The position numbers and the translations under genes are program-made. A DNA stretch of 64,000 bases, taken from positions 62,001-126,000 of the forward strand of contig JAKLLA010000017.1 in the NCBI GenBank assembly GCA_023150375.1, written 5' to 3'. This DNA is from Burkholderiaceae bacterium (GTDB lineage Bacteria > Pseudomonadota > Gammaproteobacteria > Burkholderiales > Burkholderiaceae_C). Below are positions 1-7,875 of the stretch, one piece after another; the first letter of the stretch is position 1; every line of letters begins with the position of its first letter. The notes under the pieces are model-generated. The model was not told the origin of the DNA, did not search any database, and worked only from the letters and a program-made list of their open reading frames with translations.

Positions 1-1511
1 CCGGCCGGCGACGCCGCCTGCTCTGCCGCGAGGCGGCGCCTCAGGTTGTTTCAATCCACGCCGACCGGTTTCCCGGCCGGCGACCGGCGCGCCACTCGGC
101 CACTTGCTCGGCCTGGCAGTTTCAATCCACGCCGACCGGTTTCCCGGCCGGCGACTCGTGTACCAGCCGCCCAACCCAGCGTTGGAGCCGTTTCAATCCA
201 CGCCGACCGGTTTCCCGGCCGGCGACCGCAGCAGGGCGATGTGGTGCTCGACCCGTTCATGGGTTTCAATCCACGCCGACCGGTTTCCCGGCCGGCGACT
301 TGATCGGGTCAGCTTGGTATTCACCGAAACCGCCGGTTTCAATCCACGCCGACCGGTTTCCCGGCCGGCGACACGTGGCGCAGCGCGAGAAGAACAGGTA
401 CATGGCGTTTCAATCCACGCCGACCGGTTTCCCGGCCGGCGACTCGGCAACGCCGACAGCGTGACGGCCGCCTCCATGTTTCAATCCACGCCGACCGGTT
501 TCCCGGCCGGCGACCGACGCCGTGGTGGCCGTGCCCACGGCGCCGTCGTTTCAATCCACGCCGACCGGTTTCCCGGCCGGCGACCGCCCGCTGCGCGCCG
601 GGGTGGACGGGCCGTTGATGTTTCAATCCACGCCGACCGGTTTCCCGGCCGGCGACCCGGCGGCCAGCCGCAGCGCAACCCGTTCCACCCGTTTCAATCC
701 ACGCCGACCGGTTTCCCGGCCGGCGACCGCGCCGACGCGGCGGATGCCTGCTCTTGCGATGTCGTGTTTCAATCCACGCCGACCGGTTTCCCGGCCGGCG
801 ACCGCGGCGTTCTCGGGGCGGGCCGCGCCTCGCACTGTTTCAATCCACGCCGACCGGTTTCCCGGCCGGCGACTTCCCTGGCCGAGGCGCGCGACGCCGC
901 CAGGCAGGTTTCAATCCACGCCGACCGGTTTCCCGGCCGGCGACCCAGCAGATGATGTCCAAGGGCATCGTCAGCGCGGTTTCAATCCACGCCGACCGGT
1001 TTCCCGGCCGGCGACGCGCGTTGCTGAGTGTGGTCACCCACCTGGGCAAGTTTCAATCCACGCCGACCGGTTTCCCGGCCGGCGACGGAAACGGGCTTCG
1101 GGTCAGCACTGGAGGTGCTGGTTTCAATCCACGCCGACCGGTTTCCCGGCCGGCGACGCGTCGTGCCAAGGTCGATCGACTGGCCGGCCAGGTTTCAATC
1201 CACGCCGACCGGTTTCCCGGCCGGCGACTGGACATGCCCGGCCCGCCGGACAGGTACGCCGTGTTTCAATCCACGCCGACCGGTTTCCCGGCCGGCGACG
1301 GTGGCTCCAGTGGTCGGTGTGTTGCGATGACTGTTTCAATCCACGCCGACCGGTTTCCCGGCCGGCGACTGCAGGACTGGGCTCTCTGTTCAGGGGGTGG
1401 GGGGTTTCAATCCACGCCGACCGGTTTCCCGGCCGGCGACCGTCGTCCAGCCCGTTCGAGGCGACGATCACCGAGTTTCAATCCACGCCGACCGGTTTCC
1501 CGGCCGGCGAC
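1..1511 (-). CRISPR. Type I-C CRISPR array, 21 full repeats plus one cut by the window edge
   Basis: Full repeats of 37 nt start at 48, 119, 190, 263, 336, 407, 478, 548, 620, 691, 766, 837, 908, 979, 1050, 1121, 1192, 1263, 1333, 1404 and 1475; positions 1-12 are the end of a further repeat, so the array continues outside the window. Visible spacers are 33-38 nt, mostly 34. All full repeats look identical. Read on the minus strand the repeat begins GTCGCCGGCC and ends GTGGATTGAAAC, the 3' end typical of type I-C, so crRNA is transcribed leftward away from the cas genes. The repeat can fold into a 10-bp stem (one G-U pair) closed by a GAAA loop. Leader-side repeat is at 1475-1511. Confidence 0.99.
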
Positions 1512-1699
1512 TCCGCGCTTCCAACGTGTTGTCGGGCTGGCGAGAACCGGGCGGTTCTCGCGAACCCGGGCGTCTCACGACGCCGGTCGGGTGTCTGGTT
1601 GGCGGTGAGGAGCACGGACTCCCTTGCAAATCAGTCACTTGCGCGGTGCGCGAACCTCCCGGGTGGCTTGGCGGTCACTGGGGGTTCGCGCGGGCTCCA
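1512..1699 (-). promoter_or_regulatory. CRISPR leader between cas2 and the array
   Basis: This 188-bp stretch separates the cas2 stop from the first repeat in transcription order and has no credible gene. By position it is the leader that drives the array and receives new spacers. It carries a perfect dyad at 1541-1560 (CGAGAACC, loop GGGC, GGTTCTCG) about 30 bp from the first repeat. CGCGAACC occurs at 1559 and again near 1649, and its inverted form GGGTTCGC at 1682-1689. The role is inferred from position; no promoter hexamers are clear. Confidence 0.75.
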
Positions 1700-1990
1700 T
1701 CATAGGACGAGCGGGTCCTCGAAGTCGGTGGCGCGGAAGCGCCCGTGTTCGCGCACTTCGCAGCCTTTGCCGTCGGCCAGGCGGTACAGGCGCAGGCAGT
1801 CGGTATCGAGGTCGATTTCGGCCAGCAGGCGGCGCTCCAGGTCTTCCATCTGGGCCAGGGTCACCTGGCACTCGAAGACGGATTTCTGGACCCGCTGGCC
1901 GGTGCTTTCGCAGACCTTGGCGACGCGGCGCAGGCGTCGGCGGCCGGCGCGGTCCTCGGTGTTGACGTCGTAGCAGACGATGACGAGCAC
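1700..1990 (-). CDS. cas2: CRISPR-associated endonuclease Cas2
   Basis: A 96-residue protein, the normal size of Cas2, the structural partner of Cas1 in the spacer integration complex. The N-terminus [12 protein letters not shown] is the first beta strand of the ferredoxin-like fold with the conserved Asp at position 8. The start is GTG at 1990, chosen because AGGAGG lies just upstream; the open frame continues further 5' but that part is the shadow of cas1. It follows cas1 by 55 bp and is the last cas gene before the leader. Confidence 0.97.
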   Translation of the reverse strand: MLVIVCYDVNTEDRAGRRRLRRVAKVCESTGQRVQKSVFECQVTLAQMEDLERRLLAEIDLDTDCLRLYRLADGKGCEVREHGRFRATDFEDPLVL

Positions 1991-2045
1991 GGGATCCTCC
2001 TCTCCGACAGGGTGTTGTGCGGGGCAGCTTCGGGTGCCGGACGGT

Positions 2046-3077
2046 TCAGCGCATGGCGAAGGGCAGGTAGGTGGGCGCCTCGCCGCGAAGGTGGCGTGCC
2101 AGCAGGCGGGCCTGCACCAGCGGGACCAGGCCCAGGGGCAGGCTTTCGGCCAGCAGGGGGTGGGTGACTTCGTCCTTCTTGCGCTCCTGGTAGGCCACCA
2201 CCACCGCCTTGCGGGCTTCGCCCTGCAGCAGCACGGCGCCACCTTCGCGGCAGTCGAAGTCGTCCGCGCCGACCTGGCCGCGGTTGACCAGGGTGAGCGC
2301 CAGCCGGTCGGCCCAGGGGCGGAACTCTTCCATCAGGTCCAGCGCCAGGGCCGCGCGGCCGGGGCGCAGGGCATGCAGGTGGCCGAGCTGGGGGTCGAGG
2401 CCGGCGGCCTCCAGGGCGCTGCGGCAGTCGTTCATCCACATGGCGTAGAAGAAGCTGAGCAGGGCGTTCATGCGGTCGCGCGGCGGGCGGCGGCTGCGAC
2501 CGTCCAGGCGGAAGTGTTCGCGCCGCTCGGGTTTGACGAGCAGGTTCAGCGCCTCGAAGTAGCCGCGTGCGCCTTCACCTTCCACGCCGCGCAGGGTGTG
2601 CAGGTCGGTCGCGCCGCGGCAGGCGCGCAGGCTGGCGGCCAGGTTCTGTGCGGCGCGCACCAGGCGGGCGCGTTCGGCGTCGTCCCTGGTTTCGCGGGCG
2701 CCGCGCATCAGCACCTGGCGCTGGTTGCGCAGCTTGCCGGCGACGATGTTGCGCGCCAGCTCCAGGGTGAGGGCCGCATCGTCCACCGCCCGGTGCTGGG
2801 CGCGGCGCAGCAGCACGTTGCCACTGACCGCGCCTTCCAGCCGGGCCTTGAAGCGGCCGTTGGCGTCCAGCAGCACCAGGGCGATGCCTTCGTCGGCCAG
2901 GCGGTGCATCAGCGGGGCGCTCAGGCCGACGTGGCCGAAGCAGACCACCGCCTGCAGGTGGTGCAGTGGCACGCGCAGGCGGGTCTCGTGGGCGTCGTCG
3001 ACGACGCGCAGGGTGTCGTTGTCCAGCCGCAGGTAGCTGTCGGGCAGGGTGACGTAGAGGGTGTTGAGCAGTTGCAT
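2046..3077 (-). CDS. cas1: CRISPR-associated endonuclease/integrase Cas1 (type I-C)
   Basis: A 343-residue Cas1, the metal-dependent integrase that joins prespacers to the leader-repeat junction. The expected acidic/His site is visible: [10 protein letters not shown] (Glu near 166), [11 protein letters not shown] (His near 235) and [13 protein letters not shown] (Asp247/Glu250). The N-terminal beta domain (about 1-95) begins [10 protein letters not shown], as usual for subtype I-C. It lies 32 bp after cas4 and 55 bp before cas2, so the three adaptation genes form one unit. No sign of truncation. Confidence 0.98.
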   Translation of the reverse strand: MQLLNTLYVTLPDSYLRLDNDTLRVVDDAHETRLRVPLHHLQAVVCFGHVGLSAPLMHRLADEGIALVLLDANGRFKARLEGAVSGNVLLRRAQHRAVDDAALTLELARNIVAGKLRNQRQVLMRGARETRDDAERARLVRAAQNLAASLRACRGATDLHTLRGVEGEGARGYFEALNLLVKPERREHFRLDGRSRRPPRDRMNALLSFFYAMWMNDCRSALEAAGLDPQLGHLHALRPGRAALALDLMEEFRPWADRLALTLVNRGQVGADDFDCREGGAVLLQGEARKAVVVAYQERKKDEVTHPLLAESLPLGLVPLVQARLLARHLRGEAPTYLPFAMR

Positions 3078-3109
3078 GGGGTGCAGGCTCCGGGCGGGCG
3101 AACCGTGCG

Positions 3110-3769
3110 TCAGTCTTCGGGCGTGAACAGGTCGGTCCGCAGGTCTCGCTCACCGTGCAGTTGCCGCCAGGCCTCGGGTTGGCAACGTTCGCGCAGCGAG
3201 CAGCCGTGGCAGCGGCGGGTGTCCGCGATGGGAGGCGGCAAGACAGCGCTGGAAAGCATCCGTCGCACGGCGTTGGCGGTGTCGGCAACGGTCTGGCGCA
3301 ACGCGGTGGTGATCGGCACGACGCGGCGGCGTTTGGACGCGGCGTAGAACAGTGCACCCTCGGGCACGGCGCGGCCGGTCATGGCCTCCAGGCACAGCGC
3401 CTGCGCGGCGAGCTGCACATCGTCCGCAGCGGCGATGTCGGTCGCCTTGTGGCGCGAGCCGTGTTTGTATTCCACCGGGTAGGGCGTGCCGTCGGGCTCG
3501 AACTCCACCACGTCGGCCTTGCCGATCAGGTTCAGGCCCTCATGCCACACCGGCAGGGCGCGTTCGACGCGCAGGCCCTTGCGGATCTCCACGCCCGGCT
3601 GGTCCACCTGCCGGTGCACGGCCTGGCCGCGCAGGGTGTGCAGGTTGTCGTCGAAGGCCTGCTCCAGGTGGATCAGCCCGCACTGGCGCGGGCAGTAGGC
3701 CCAGTGCTGCAGGGCGGACAGGGGCAGGGGGTCGTCGGGGTCGGTGGGGTCGCTGAGATCGGCATTCAT
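3110..3769 (-). CDS. cas4: CRISPR-associated exonuclease Cas4
   Basis: A 219-residue RecB-family nuclease that trims prespacers and selects the PAM with Cas1-Cas2. CPRQC (Cys26, Cys30) and RCHGCSLRERC (Cys187, Cys190, Cys196) supply the iron-sulfur cluster ligands. GKADVVEF and PVEYKHG carry the nuclease Asp and Glu-x-Lys. The first 15 residues are a poorly conserved acidic Asp/Pro stretch. It is the first gene of the adaptation block. Its usual upstream neighbour cas7 is 628 bp away because a toxin-antitoxin operon on the other strand lies between, so it probably has its own promoter in 3770-3833. Confidence 0.97.
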   Translation of the reverse strand: MNADLSDPTDPDDPLPLSALQHWAYCPRQCGLIHLEQAFDDNLHTLRGQAVHRQVDQPGVEIRKGLRVERALPVWHEGLNLIGKADVVEFEPDGTPYPVEYKHGSRHKATDIAAADDVQLAAQALCLEAMTGRAVPEGALFYAASKRRRVVPITTALRQTVADTANAVRRMLSSAVLPPPIADTRRCHGCSLRERCQPEAWRQLHGERDLRTDLFTPED

Positions 3770-3833
3770 GGCGGTTCAGGGCTTATGGACCTAGACTCTC
3801 GGCATCCCTCGAGCACTCGTGACGGAGCCGTGT
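3770..3833. promoter_or_regulatory. Divergent start region of cas4 and the antitoxin gene
   Basis: These 64 bp lie between the cas4 start (leftward) and the antitoxin start (rightward) and must hold the antitoxin promoter and probably a promoter for cas4-cas1-cas2. GGAG at about 3822 is the antitoxin ribosome binding site. No convincing -35/-10 pair is visible. Because many antitoxins bind their own promoter, the antitoxin could also affect cas4; this is inference. Confidence 0.4.
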
Positions 3834-4085
3834 ATGTCATCGACGCTGGAACAACTGACCGCCCAGGCTCTGACGCTGCCGCCGGAGCAGCGCGCCGCGC
3901 TCGCGGAAACGCTGCTCGAGAGCATCGATCCGGCGCCGCCGCTGAGCCCGGAGTGGGAGGCTGAGATCGCCCGCCGGGTGGCGGATACGGATGCGGGCAG
4001 AACTCGGTTCACCCCCGCCGATGAGGCCATGGCGGAATTGGCTGCCTACATCCATAGCCGCCAAAGCCACCGTTCGGCCGCATGA
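3834..4085 (+). CDS. Addiction-module antitoxin, unstable-antitoxin family
   Basis: An 83-residue acidic/Leu-rich protein. The N-terminal pattern LTAQALTLPPEQRAALAETL followed by LLESID, then PEWEAEIARRVADTDAG, is typical of the putative addiction-module component family (Unstab_antitox) that pairs with RelE/ParE-type toxins. The start at 3834 has GGAG 8 nt upstream; an in-frame start at 3819 lacks one. Its stop overlaps the next ATG (ATGA at 4082-4085), as expected for translational coupling to the toxin. It is on the plus strand inside an otherwise minus-strand cas locus. The toxin partner is broken, so it is now an orphan or a regulator. Confidence 0.85.
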   Translation: MSSTLEQLTAQALTLPPEQRAALAETLLESIDPAPPLSPEWEAEIARRVADTDAGRTRFTPADEAMAELAAYIHSRQSHRSAA

Positions 4086-4375
4086 TCGTCAGCCTGAGCG
4101 ACGAGGCCTAAGCCGACGCCCGCGAGGCCGCCGATTGGTACATCGATCAGGACGCCTGGTCCTCCGCTGAGGCTCTGCAACTGGAAATCAACCGGGCTTT
4201 GGCGCGCCTGTCCCTCTCTCCGGGCTTGGGGACGCCGGGGCCTGAGGGAACCAGGATCTTGCCGATCCATGTGTTTCCGATTTCTTTGGTGTACCGGTTG
4301 GAGGGCCATTTGCTGCGTGTCATCGCCGTGGCCGTACAGCGTCGCCGGCCCGGGTACTGGGCTGGGCGACGCTGA
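4082..4375 (+). pseudogene. RelE/ParE-family toxin interrupted by a stop at codon 10
   Basis: Reading from the ATG that overlaps the antitoxin stop gives MIVSLSDEA, then TAA at 4109-4111, then an uninterrupted frame to the TGA at 4373-4375, 97 codons in all. The frame after the stop contains ADAREAADWYIDQD and VFPISLVYRLEGH and ends AVAVQRRRPGYWAGRR, matching the usual C-terminus of RelE/ParE plasmid-stabilisation toxins (RRxPGYWxxR). No ATG, GTG or TTG in frame soon after the stop could restart it. One substitution (for example CAA or GAA to TAA) would explain the break. A sequencing error at this codon cannot be excluded from one sequence. Confidence 0.85.
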
Positions 4376-4397
4376 CCGCTGCCACCGGGTATTCCGT

Positions 4398-5309
4398 TCA
4401 GCAGCGCCGCGTCAGCCTGACCCCCGGCGCCGCCTCGACCGTGGCTCCCACTTCCAGCTGCTTGCCATCGAAGGTCACGGCGTAGGCGCTGAAATCCCGT
4501 GCCGGTGTGCCCGGTGCGGTGGGCGTCACCACCAGGCGGTCGAACAGCGCATGCGCGGGCGCGTTGCCCAGTTCGCTGTCGTGCTCGAACACGTACAGCC
4601 CGCGCGTGCTCATCTGCCCGCGCGCGGCCGAGCGGTCGTGTTCGAACATCTGCTCCAGCGCCTTCAGCAGCAGTTCCAGGTCTTCGGCCGAGAAGCCGGT
4701 CTGGCGTGCCAGGAAGCTGGAGATGAAGCCGTGCGAGCGGTACAGGCCGTAGGGCACGGTGTGCTTGCGGCCCATGGTGCGGTTGTCGCCGCCCTGCTTC
4801 TCGGCCTCCGCCTCGGTGGCCACGGCCATGCGGGTGATGGAATGCTCCAGCGCGACGATGGGCTCGATCGAGCGGGCAAAGGTCATCTGCACCGGGCCAC
4901 GGACCTGGCCGCAGTTCACGCCCAGCGACATGACGGCGCCAAAGGTGCGGATGTCGAAGAAGTTCTTGCACATCCAGGCACGCGCCTGCTCTATGACGTC
5001 GCCAGCACCCTTGCGCTTCTTGTCATCGCCCTTCAGCGATTCGGCATTGCCGGTTTCAACATAGGCGCGCTCGTGGGTGCGGTTCAGAACTGCCTTTTCC
5101 TTCACGTAGATTTCGAAGGGCGCCTTTTCCTCGTGAACCAGCCCGACGAAATTGCGCACCTTGCGCTTGAGCGCCACGTCGGTCATCAGGCCGTGGCCGG
5201 TTTCGGCGTCCAGCCGGGGCAGGTTGCCGGCGTCCGGGTCGCCGTTGGGGTTGCCGTCCTTCACGTCGAAGAGCAGCACGAAGTCGTAGCGGTGGGCGAG
5301 GGGGGTCAT
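4398..5309 (-). CDS. cas7: Type I-C Cascade backbone protein Cas7 (Csd2)
   Basis: A 303-residue RAMP protein that polymerises along the crRNA spacer to form the Cascade backbone. Family hallmarks are the N-terminal [36 protein letters not shown], and the central [20 protein letters not shown] followed by [14 protein letters not shown]. Length is normal. It lies 25 bp after cas8c with a good purine-rich ribosome binding site (AGGAGG just upstream of 5309). Its stop is 22 bp from the stop of the interrupted toxin gene, which is convergent to it. Confidence 0.98.
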   Translation of the reverse strand: MTPLAHRYDFVLLFDVKDGNPNGDPDAGNLPRLDAETGHGLMTDVALKRKVRNFVGLVHEEKAPFEIYVKEKAVLNRTHERAYVETGNAESLKGDDKKRKGAGDVIEQARAWMCKNFFDIRTFGAVMSLGVNCGQVRGPVQMTFARSIEPIVALEHSITRMAVATEAEAEKQGGDNRTMGRKHTVPYGLYRSHGFISSFLARQTGFSAEDLELLLKALEQMFEHDRSAARGQMSTRGLYVFEHDSELGNAPAHALFDRLVVTPTAPGTPARDFSAYAVTFDGKQLEVGATVEAAPGVRLTRRC

Positions 5310-5334
5310 GGGGTTCCTCCTGTTGGGGTGACGG

Positions 5335-5757
5335 TCAGATCAGGCTGGGTTGCACGGGTGTGGCAGGCGGTGTGGGTGCCGCGGGCGCATCGGCGGATGT
5401 TTCGGCAGCCTCGTGTTTGGTGAAGAAGTCCTGCCGCTGGTGGTAGTAGCCCAGGGCGAAGCGACCCTGCTCAGGCAGCGGCAGGTGCAGCGGGAAGTCG
5501 GCGATGCCGCCGGTGATCTCCCCGATCAGCTTCTCGAAGTTCGTGGCCCGGCCGCGGTTCGTCAGCTTGGCGAGGTGGTGGTTCTTCAGCCGCAGCAGCG
5601 TGGTGAACACCGCCACCGGGGTGCTGGAAGCGGCGCCGTAGTAACGCTCGCGGATGGTGGCGTTCAGGCCGGGGTTGGCCTCTTCCTGGATCTTCTCCAG
5701 CACGGCGAAGAGGCGGCCGAGGCGGTAGGCCGCGTTGGGGTTGTCACGGTCGAGCAT
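5335..5757 (-). CDS. cas11c: Probable internal product Cas11c (small subunit) encoded inside cas8c
   Basis: An in-frame ATG at 5755-5757 inside cas8c starts [20 protein letters not shown] and would give 140 residues, mostly helical. AGGAGGA at 5768-5774 lies 10 nt before this ATG, a rare strong ribosome binding site inside a gene. Type I-C systems are known to make their small subunit Cas11c by internal initiation near the 3' end of cas8c, and position and size fit. Which internal start is used here is inference. Confidence 0.65.
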   Translation of the reverse strand: MLDRDNPNAAYRLGRLFAVLEKIQEEANPGLNATIRERYYGAASSTPVAVFTTLLRLKNHHLAKLTNRGRATNFEKLIGEITGGIADFPLHLPLPEQGRFALGYYHQRQDFFTKHEAAETSADAPAAPTPPATPVQPSLI

Positions 5758-7191
5758 GGCTTTCGGGTCCTCCTGGGGTGAAAGGGGGTGGCCGCGCAGC
5801 AGGCAGGCCTTGATGGCCGCTGCGCGCAGGTGGGTCACGCGCTGCTCGGCCCGGCAGCGCTGCACCGCGGCGTTGAGCCAGAGGGCGGGGAAGGGCGTGC
5901 CGCTCAGGATGGCGCGCATCACGTCGCCACCCAGGTTGGGCGGGATGTTGTCGGCCTTGCCCTGCAGGGCGACGGCGGTCAGAAGGCGGAACAGCGACGG
6001 GTAGGCCGGATCCTTCGGGCCGCGCACGATGTCCAGCTCGTCGAACCAGCGCTGGATGCGCTCTCCCACCTCGGCCAGCGGTGCGGCGTGCCAGAAGCGG
6101 ATCGAGATGCGCGCGGCGTTGGGTGCCAGGCCGAGCACGAAGAAGCGCCGGTCGCCGGTGGTGCCGCCCGCACCACCAAAACGCCCGCTGTGCACCGAGC
6201 CCAGCAACGCCCGCACCTGGGCGGTGTGCGCATCCGGGTCGTCGTGCTGGTCGTTGAAGAAGGCGGCGAAGGCGTTCTCGAAGTCACTGTCTTCTTCCGA
6301 CTGCGCCCAGAACACCGTGCTGGCGTCGCCCACCTGCATGCGCTGGGGCGAGCCCTTGGCCAGCAGGTGGTTCAGCGCGGTGGTGTAGGCAAAGGCTGCC
6401 GCCGGGCTGACCGGGGCGTTGGCACCCTGTTCCTTGCCGAAGGAGCGGAAGGCGTCCAGGTTGAACGACACGATGTTGGCGCCCGAGGTCTGCGCGCCCC
6501 ACACACCCTTGATGGCGCTGTGCAGGCGCTCCGGCTCTCCGGCGGTGCCTGTGATCAGGCAAGGCAGGCCCTGGGCTGGGCCGTCCTCCGCGCTGCTTGT
6601 GGTGCCTGACGAAGCCGTGATGGCCGCAACCACCGCCGGGCGCTGGCAGACCAGGTCCACCGGATCTTCGCTGGTGAGGCGGAAGCTGAGCAGCGGGTTT
6701 GTCTCGGCGATCTCTCTGCCCAGCGGATGGGACGAGACTGCATCGCCGGGAGACGACTCGAGGAATGCGACCACGGCTGCAAGGCCGGAATCGTCCGACG
6801 CAACCGTTAGCAGGTCGGTCACTCTCTGCGAGAAGGCCTGCTGCATGTCCACGAGCCGGGCCCGGTAATCGGATGCCGATCCCTTGGCTTCTGCTGCAGA
6901 CAGCTTCTTGACGTCCGGCAGTGCTAGAACGTACTCGGCGCTGTCCCAAAGCAAGTTGGCAGCAATGCCGGAGGCGCGCTTGACGCCCTGCGGCACCTGG
7001 AAGCGCCGAGCGACCTTCTTCTTGCCCTCCTGCGTCCGGGTGTCGCTGATGCCGATCAGCCGCCCGTCGGCCGCCAGCTCCAGGATGAAGGGCATCTCTT
7101 TCTCCTCCAGCCCGGCGGCCGGCAGCCGCCGCGCCGGGTCGGGGTCGCGCATCTTGCGCAGGTAGTACGCGTGCAGTGCCTGCAGGATCAT
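5335..7191 (-). CDS. cas8c: Type I-C Cascade large subunit Cas8c (Csd1)
   Basis: A 618-residue Csd1-family protein, the PAM-recognising large subunit of type I-C Cascade. The N-terminus [14 protein letters not shown] and the region [19 protein letters not shown] are typical. The start at 7191 overlaps the cas5 stop (ATGA), and the open frame upstream of it is only cas5 shadow. The C-terminal 140 residues are probably also made separately as Cas11c from an internal start (see 5335-5757). The last 25 residues are Ala/Pro-rich and look unstructured. Confidence 0.97.
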   Translation of the reverse strand: MILQALHAYYLRKMRDPDPARRLPAAGLEEKEMPFILELAADGRLIGISDTRTQEGKKKVARRFQVPQGVKRASGIAANLLWDSAEYVLALPDVKKLSAAEAKGSASDYRARLVDMQQAFSQRVTDLLTVASDDSGLAAVVAFLESSPGDAVSSHPLGREIAETNPLLSFRLTSEDPVDLVCQRPAVVAAITASSGTTSSAEDGPAQGLPCLITGTAGEPERLHSAIKGVWGAQTSGANIVSFNLDAFRSFGKEQGANAPVSPAAAFAYTTALNHLLAKGSPQRMQVGDASTVFWAQSEEDSDFENAFAAFFNDQHDDPDAHTAQVRALLGSVHSGRFGGAGGTTGDRRFFVLGLAPNAARISIRFWHAAPLAEVGERIQRWFDELDIVRGPKDPAYPSLFRLLTAVALQGKADNIPPNLGGDVMRAILSGTPFPALWLNAAVQRCRAEQRVTHLRAAAIKACLLRGHPLSPQEDPKAMLDRDNPNAAYRLGRLFAVLEKIQEEANPGLNATIRERYYGAASSTPVAVFTTLLRLKNHHLAKLTNRGRATNFEKLIGEITGGIADFPLHLPLPEQGRFALGYYHQRQDFFTKHEAAETSADAPAAPTPPATPVQPSLI

Positions 7192-7853
7192 GACCGCACC
7201 TCCGCTTTGGTGAGGTCCAGCACCCCGCGCGTGACCTGGGCGCGGAAGAACATCGGCCGCGGGTCGCTGGGGCGGCTGAAGTCCATGTCGTAGAGCATCC
7301 AACCGAAGTCGCCGTCCACCGCAGCCAGCGGTTCCGGCTCGCCATCGGGCGAGGTCACCAGCCGCACCCGGGCGTCGAACTCACGGCAGCCGAGGTAAGG
7401 CTGGTTGACGCACTGGCCCTTGGCCGCGCGGCGGCTGAACATCTCGGCGTACTTGGCCGGGTTGTGCAGCGCCTCGCCCTTCACCGCTTCCATGCGCGCA
7501 TGCAGCCGGTAGGCCACGTCGCGCAGGAAGAGGCCGGCGCGCTGCTGCCGCTCGTCCTCGATGTACAGGCCCAGCTGTCCGCTGCCGGACTGCATCGCGC
7601 TGGTGACGTTGCGGGTGGAGACCACCGCGCCCACCTCGTTGCGCCGCACGCTGATCCAGCGCACGGGCGCGAGCACCTCGATGCGCTCGACCCGCCAGCG
7701 GATCTCGGGCTTCCAGAGAATGGCCTCGAACACCGCGCGGGCGGCCGAGGGGGTGATGAAGTCGTAGGACACGCGCTCGACCTTCATCTCGGGTCGGGTG
7801 AAGCAGGCGTAGTCGCCGCGCACGTCCAGGCAGAAGCTTGTTGTCGTCGCCAT
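7188..7853 (-). CDS. cas5c: Type I-C pre-crRNA endoribonuclease Cas5c (Cas5d)
   Basis: A 221-residue Cas5. In type I-C it replaces Cas6, cutting the pre-crRNA at the 3' base of the repeat hairpin and capping the 5' handle. The N-terminus SFCLDVRGDYACFTRPEMKV and later CREFDARVRLV match the family. The start at 7853 has AGGAGG about 10 nt upstream; upstream in-frame starts do not. NPAKYAEMFSRR (Lys134-Tyr135) lies where the catalytic Lys-His pair of studied homologues appears to fall, so the His may be Tyr here; this needs an alignment. It overlaps cas8c by 4 nt. Confidence 0.95.
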   Translation of the reverse strand: MATTTSFCLDVRGDYACFTRPEMKVERVSYDFITPSAARAVFEAILWKPEIRWRVERIEVLAPVRWISVRRNEVGAVVSTRNVTSAMQSGSGQLGLYIEDERQQRAGLFLRDVAYRLHARMEAVKGEALHNPAKYAEMFSRRAAKGQCVNQPYLGCREFDARVRLVTSPDGEPEPLAAVDGDFGWMLYDMDFSRPSDPRPMFFRAQVTRGVLDLTKAEVRS

Positions 7854-7875
7854 CGTCGGGTTCCTCCTTTTCGGT

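Noticed and set aside
46-1973. Several open frames running through the CRISPR array on both strands
   Set aside because: They only translate the 37-nt repeat over and over (FQSTPTGFPAGD, FNPRRPVSRPAT); the array is noncoding.
4112-4375. Restart of the toxin gene after its stop codon
   Set aside because: No in-frame ATG, GTG or TTG with a ribosome binding site follows soon enough to keep the fold.
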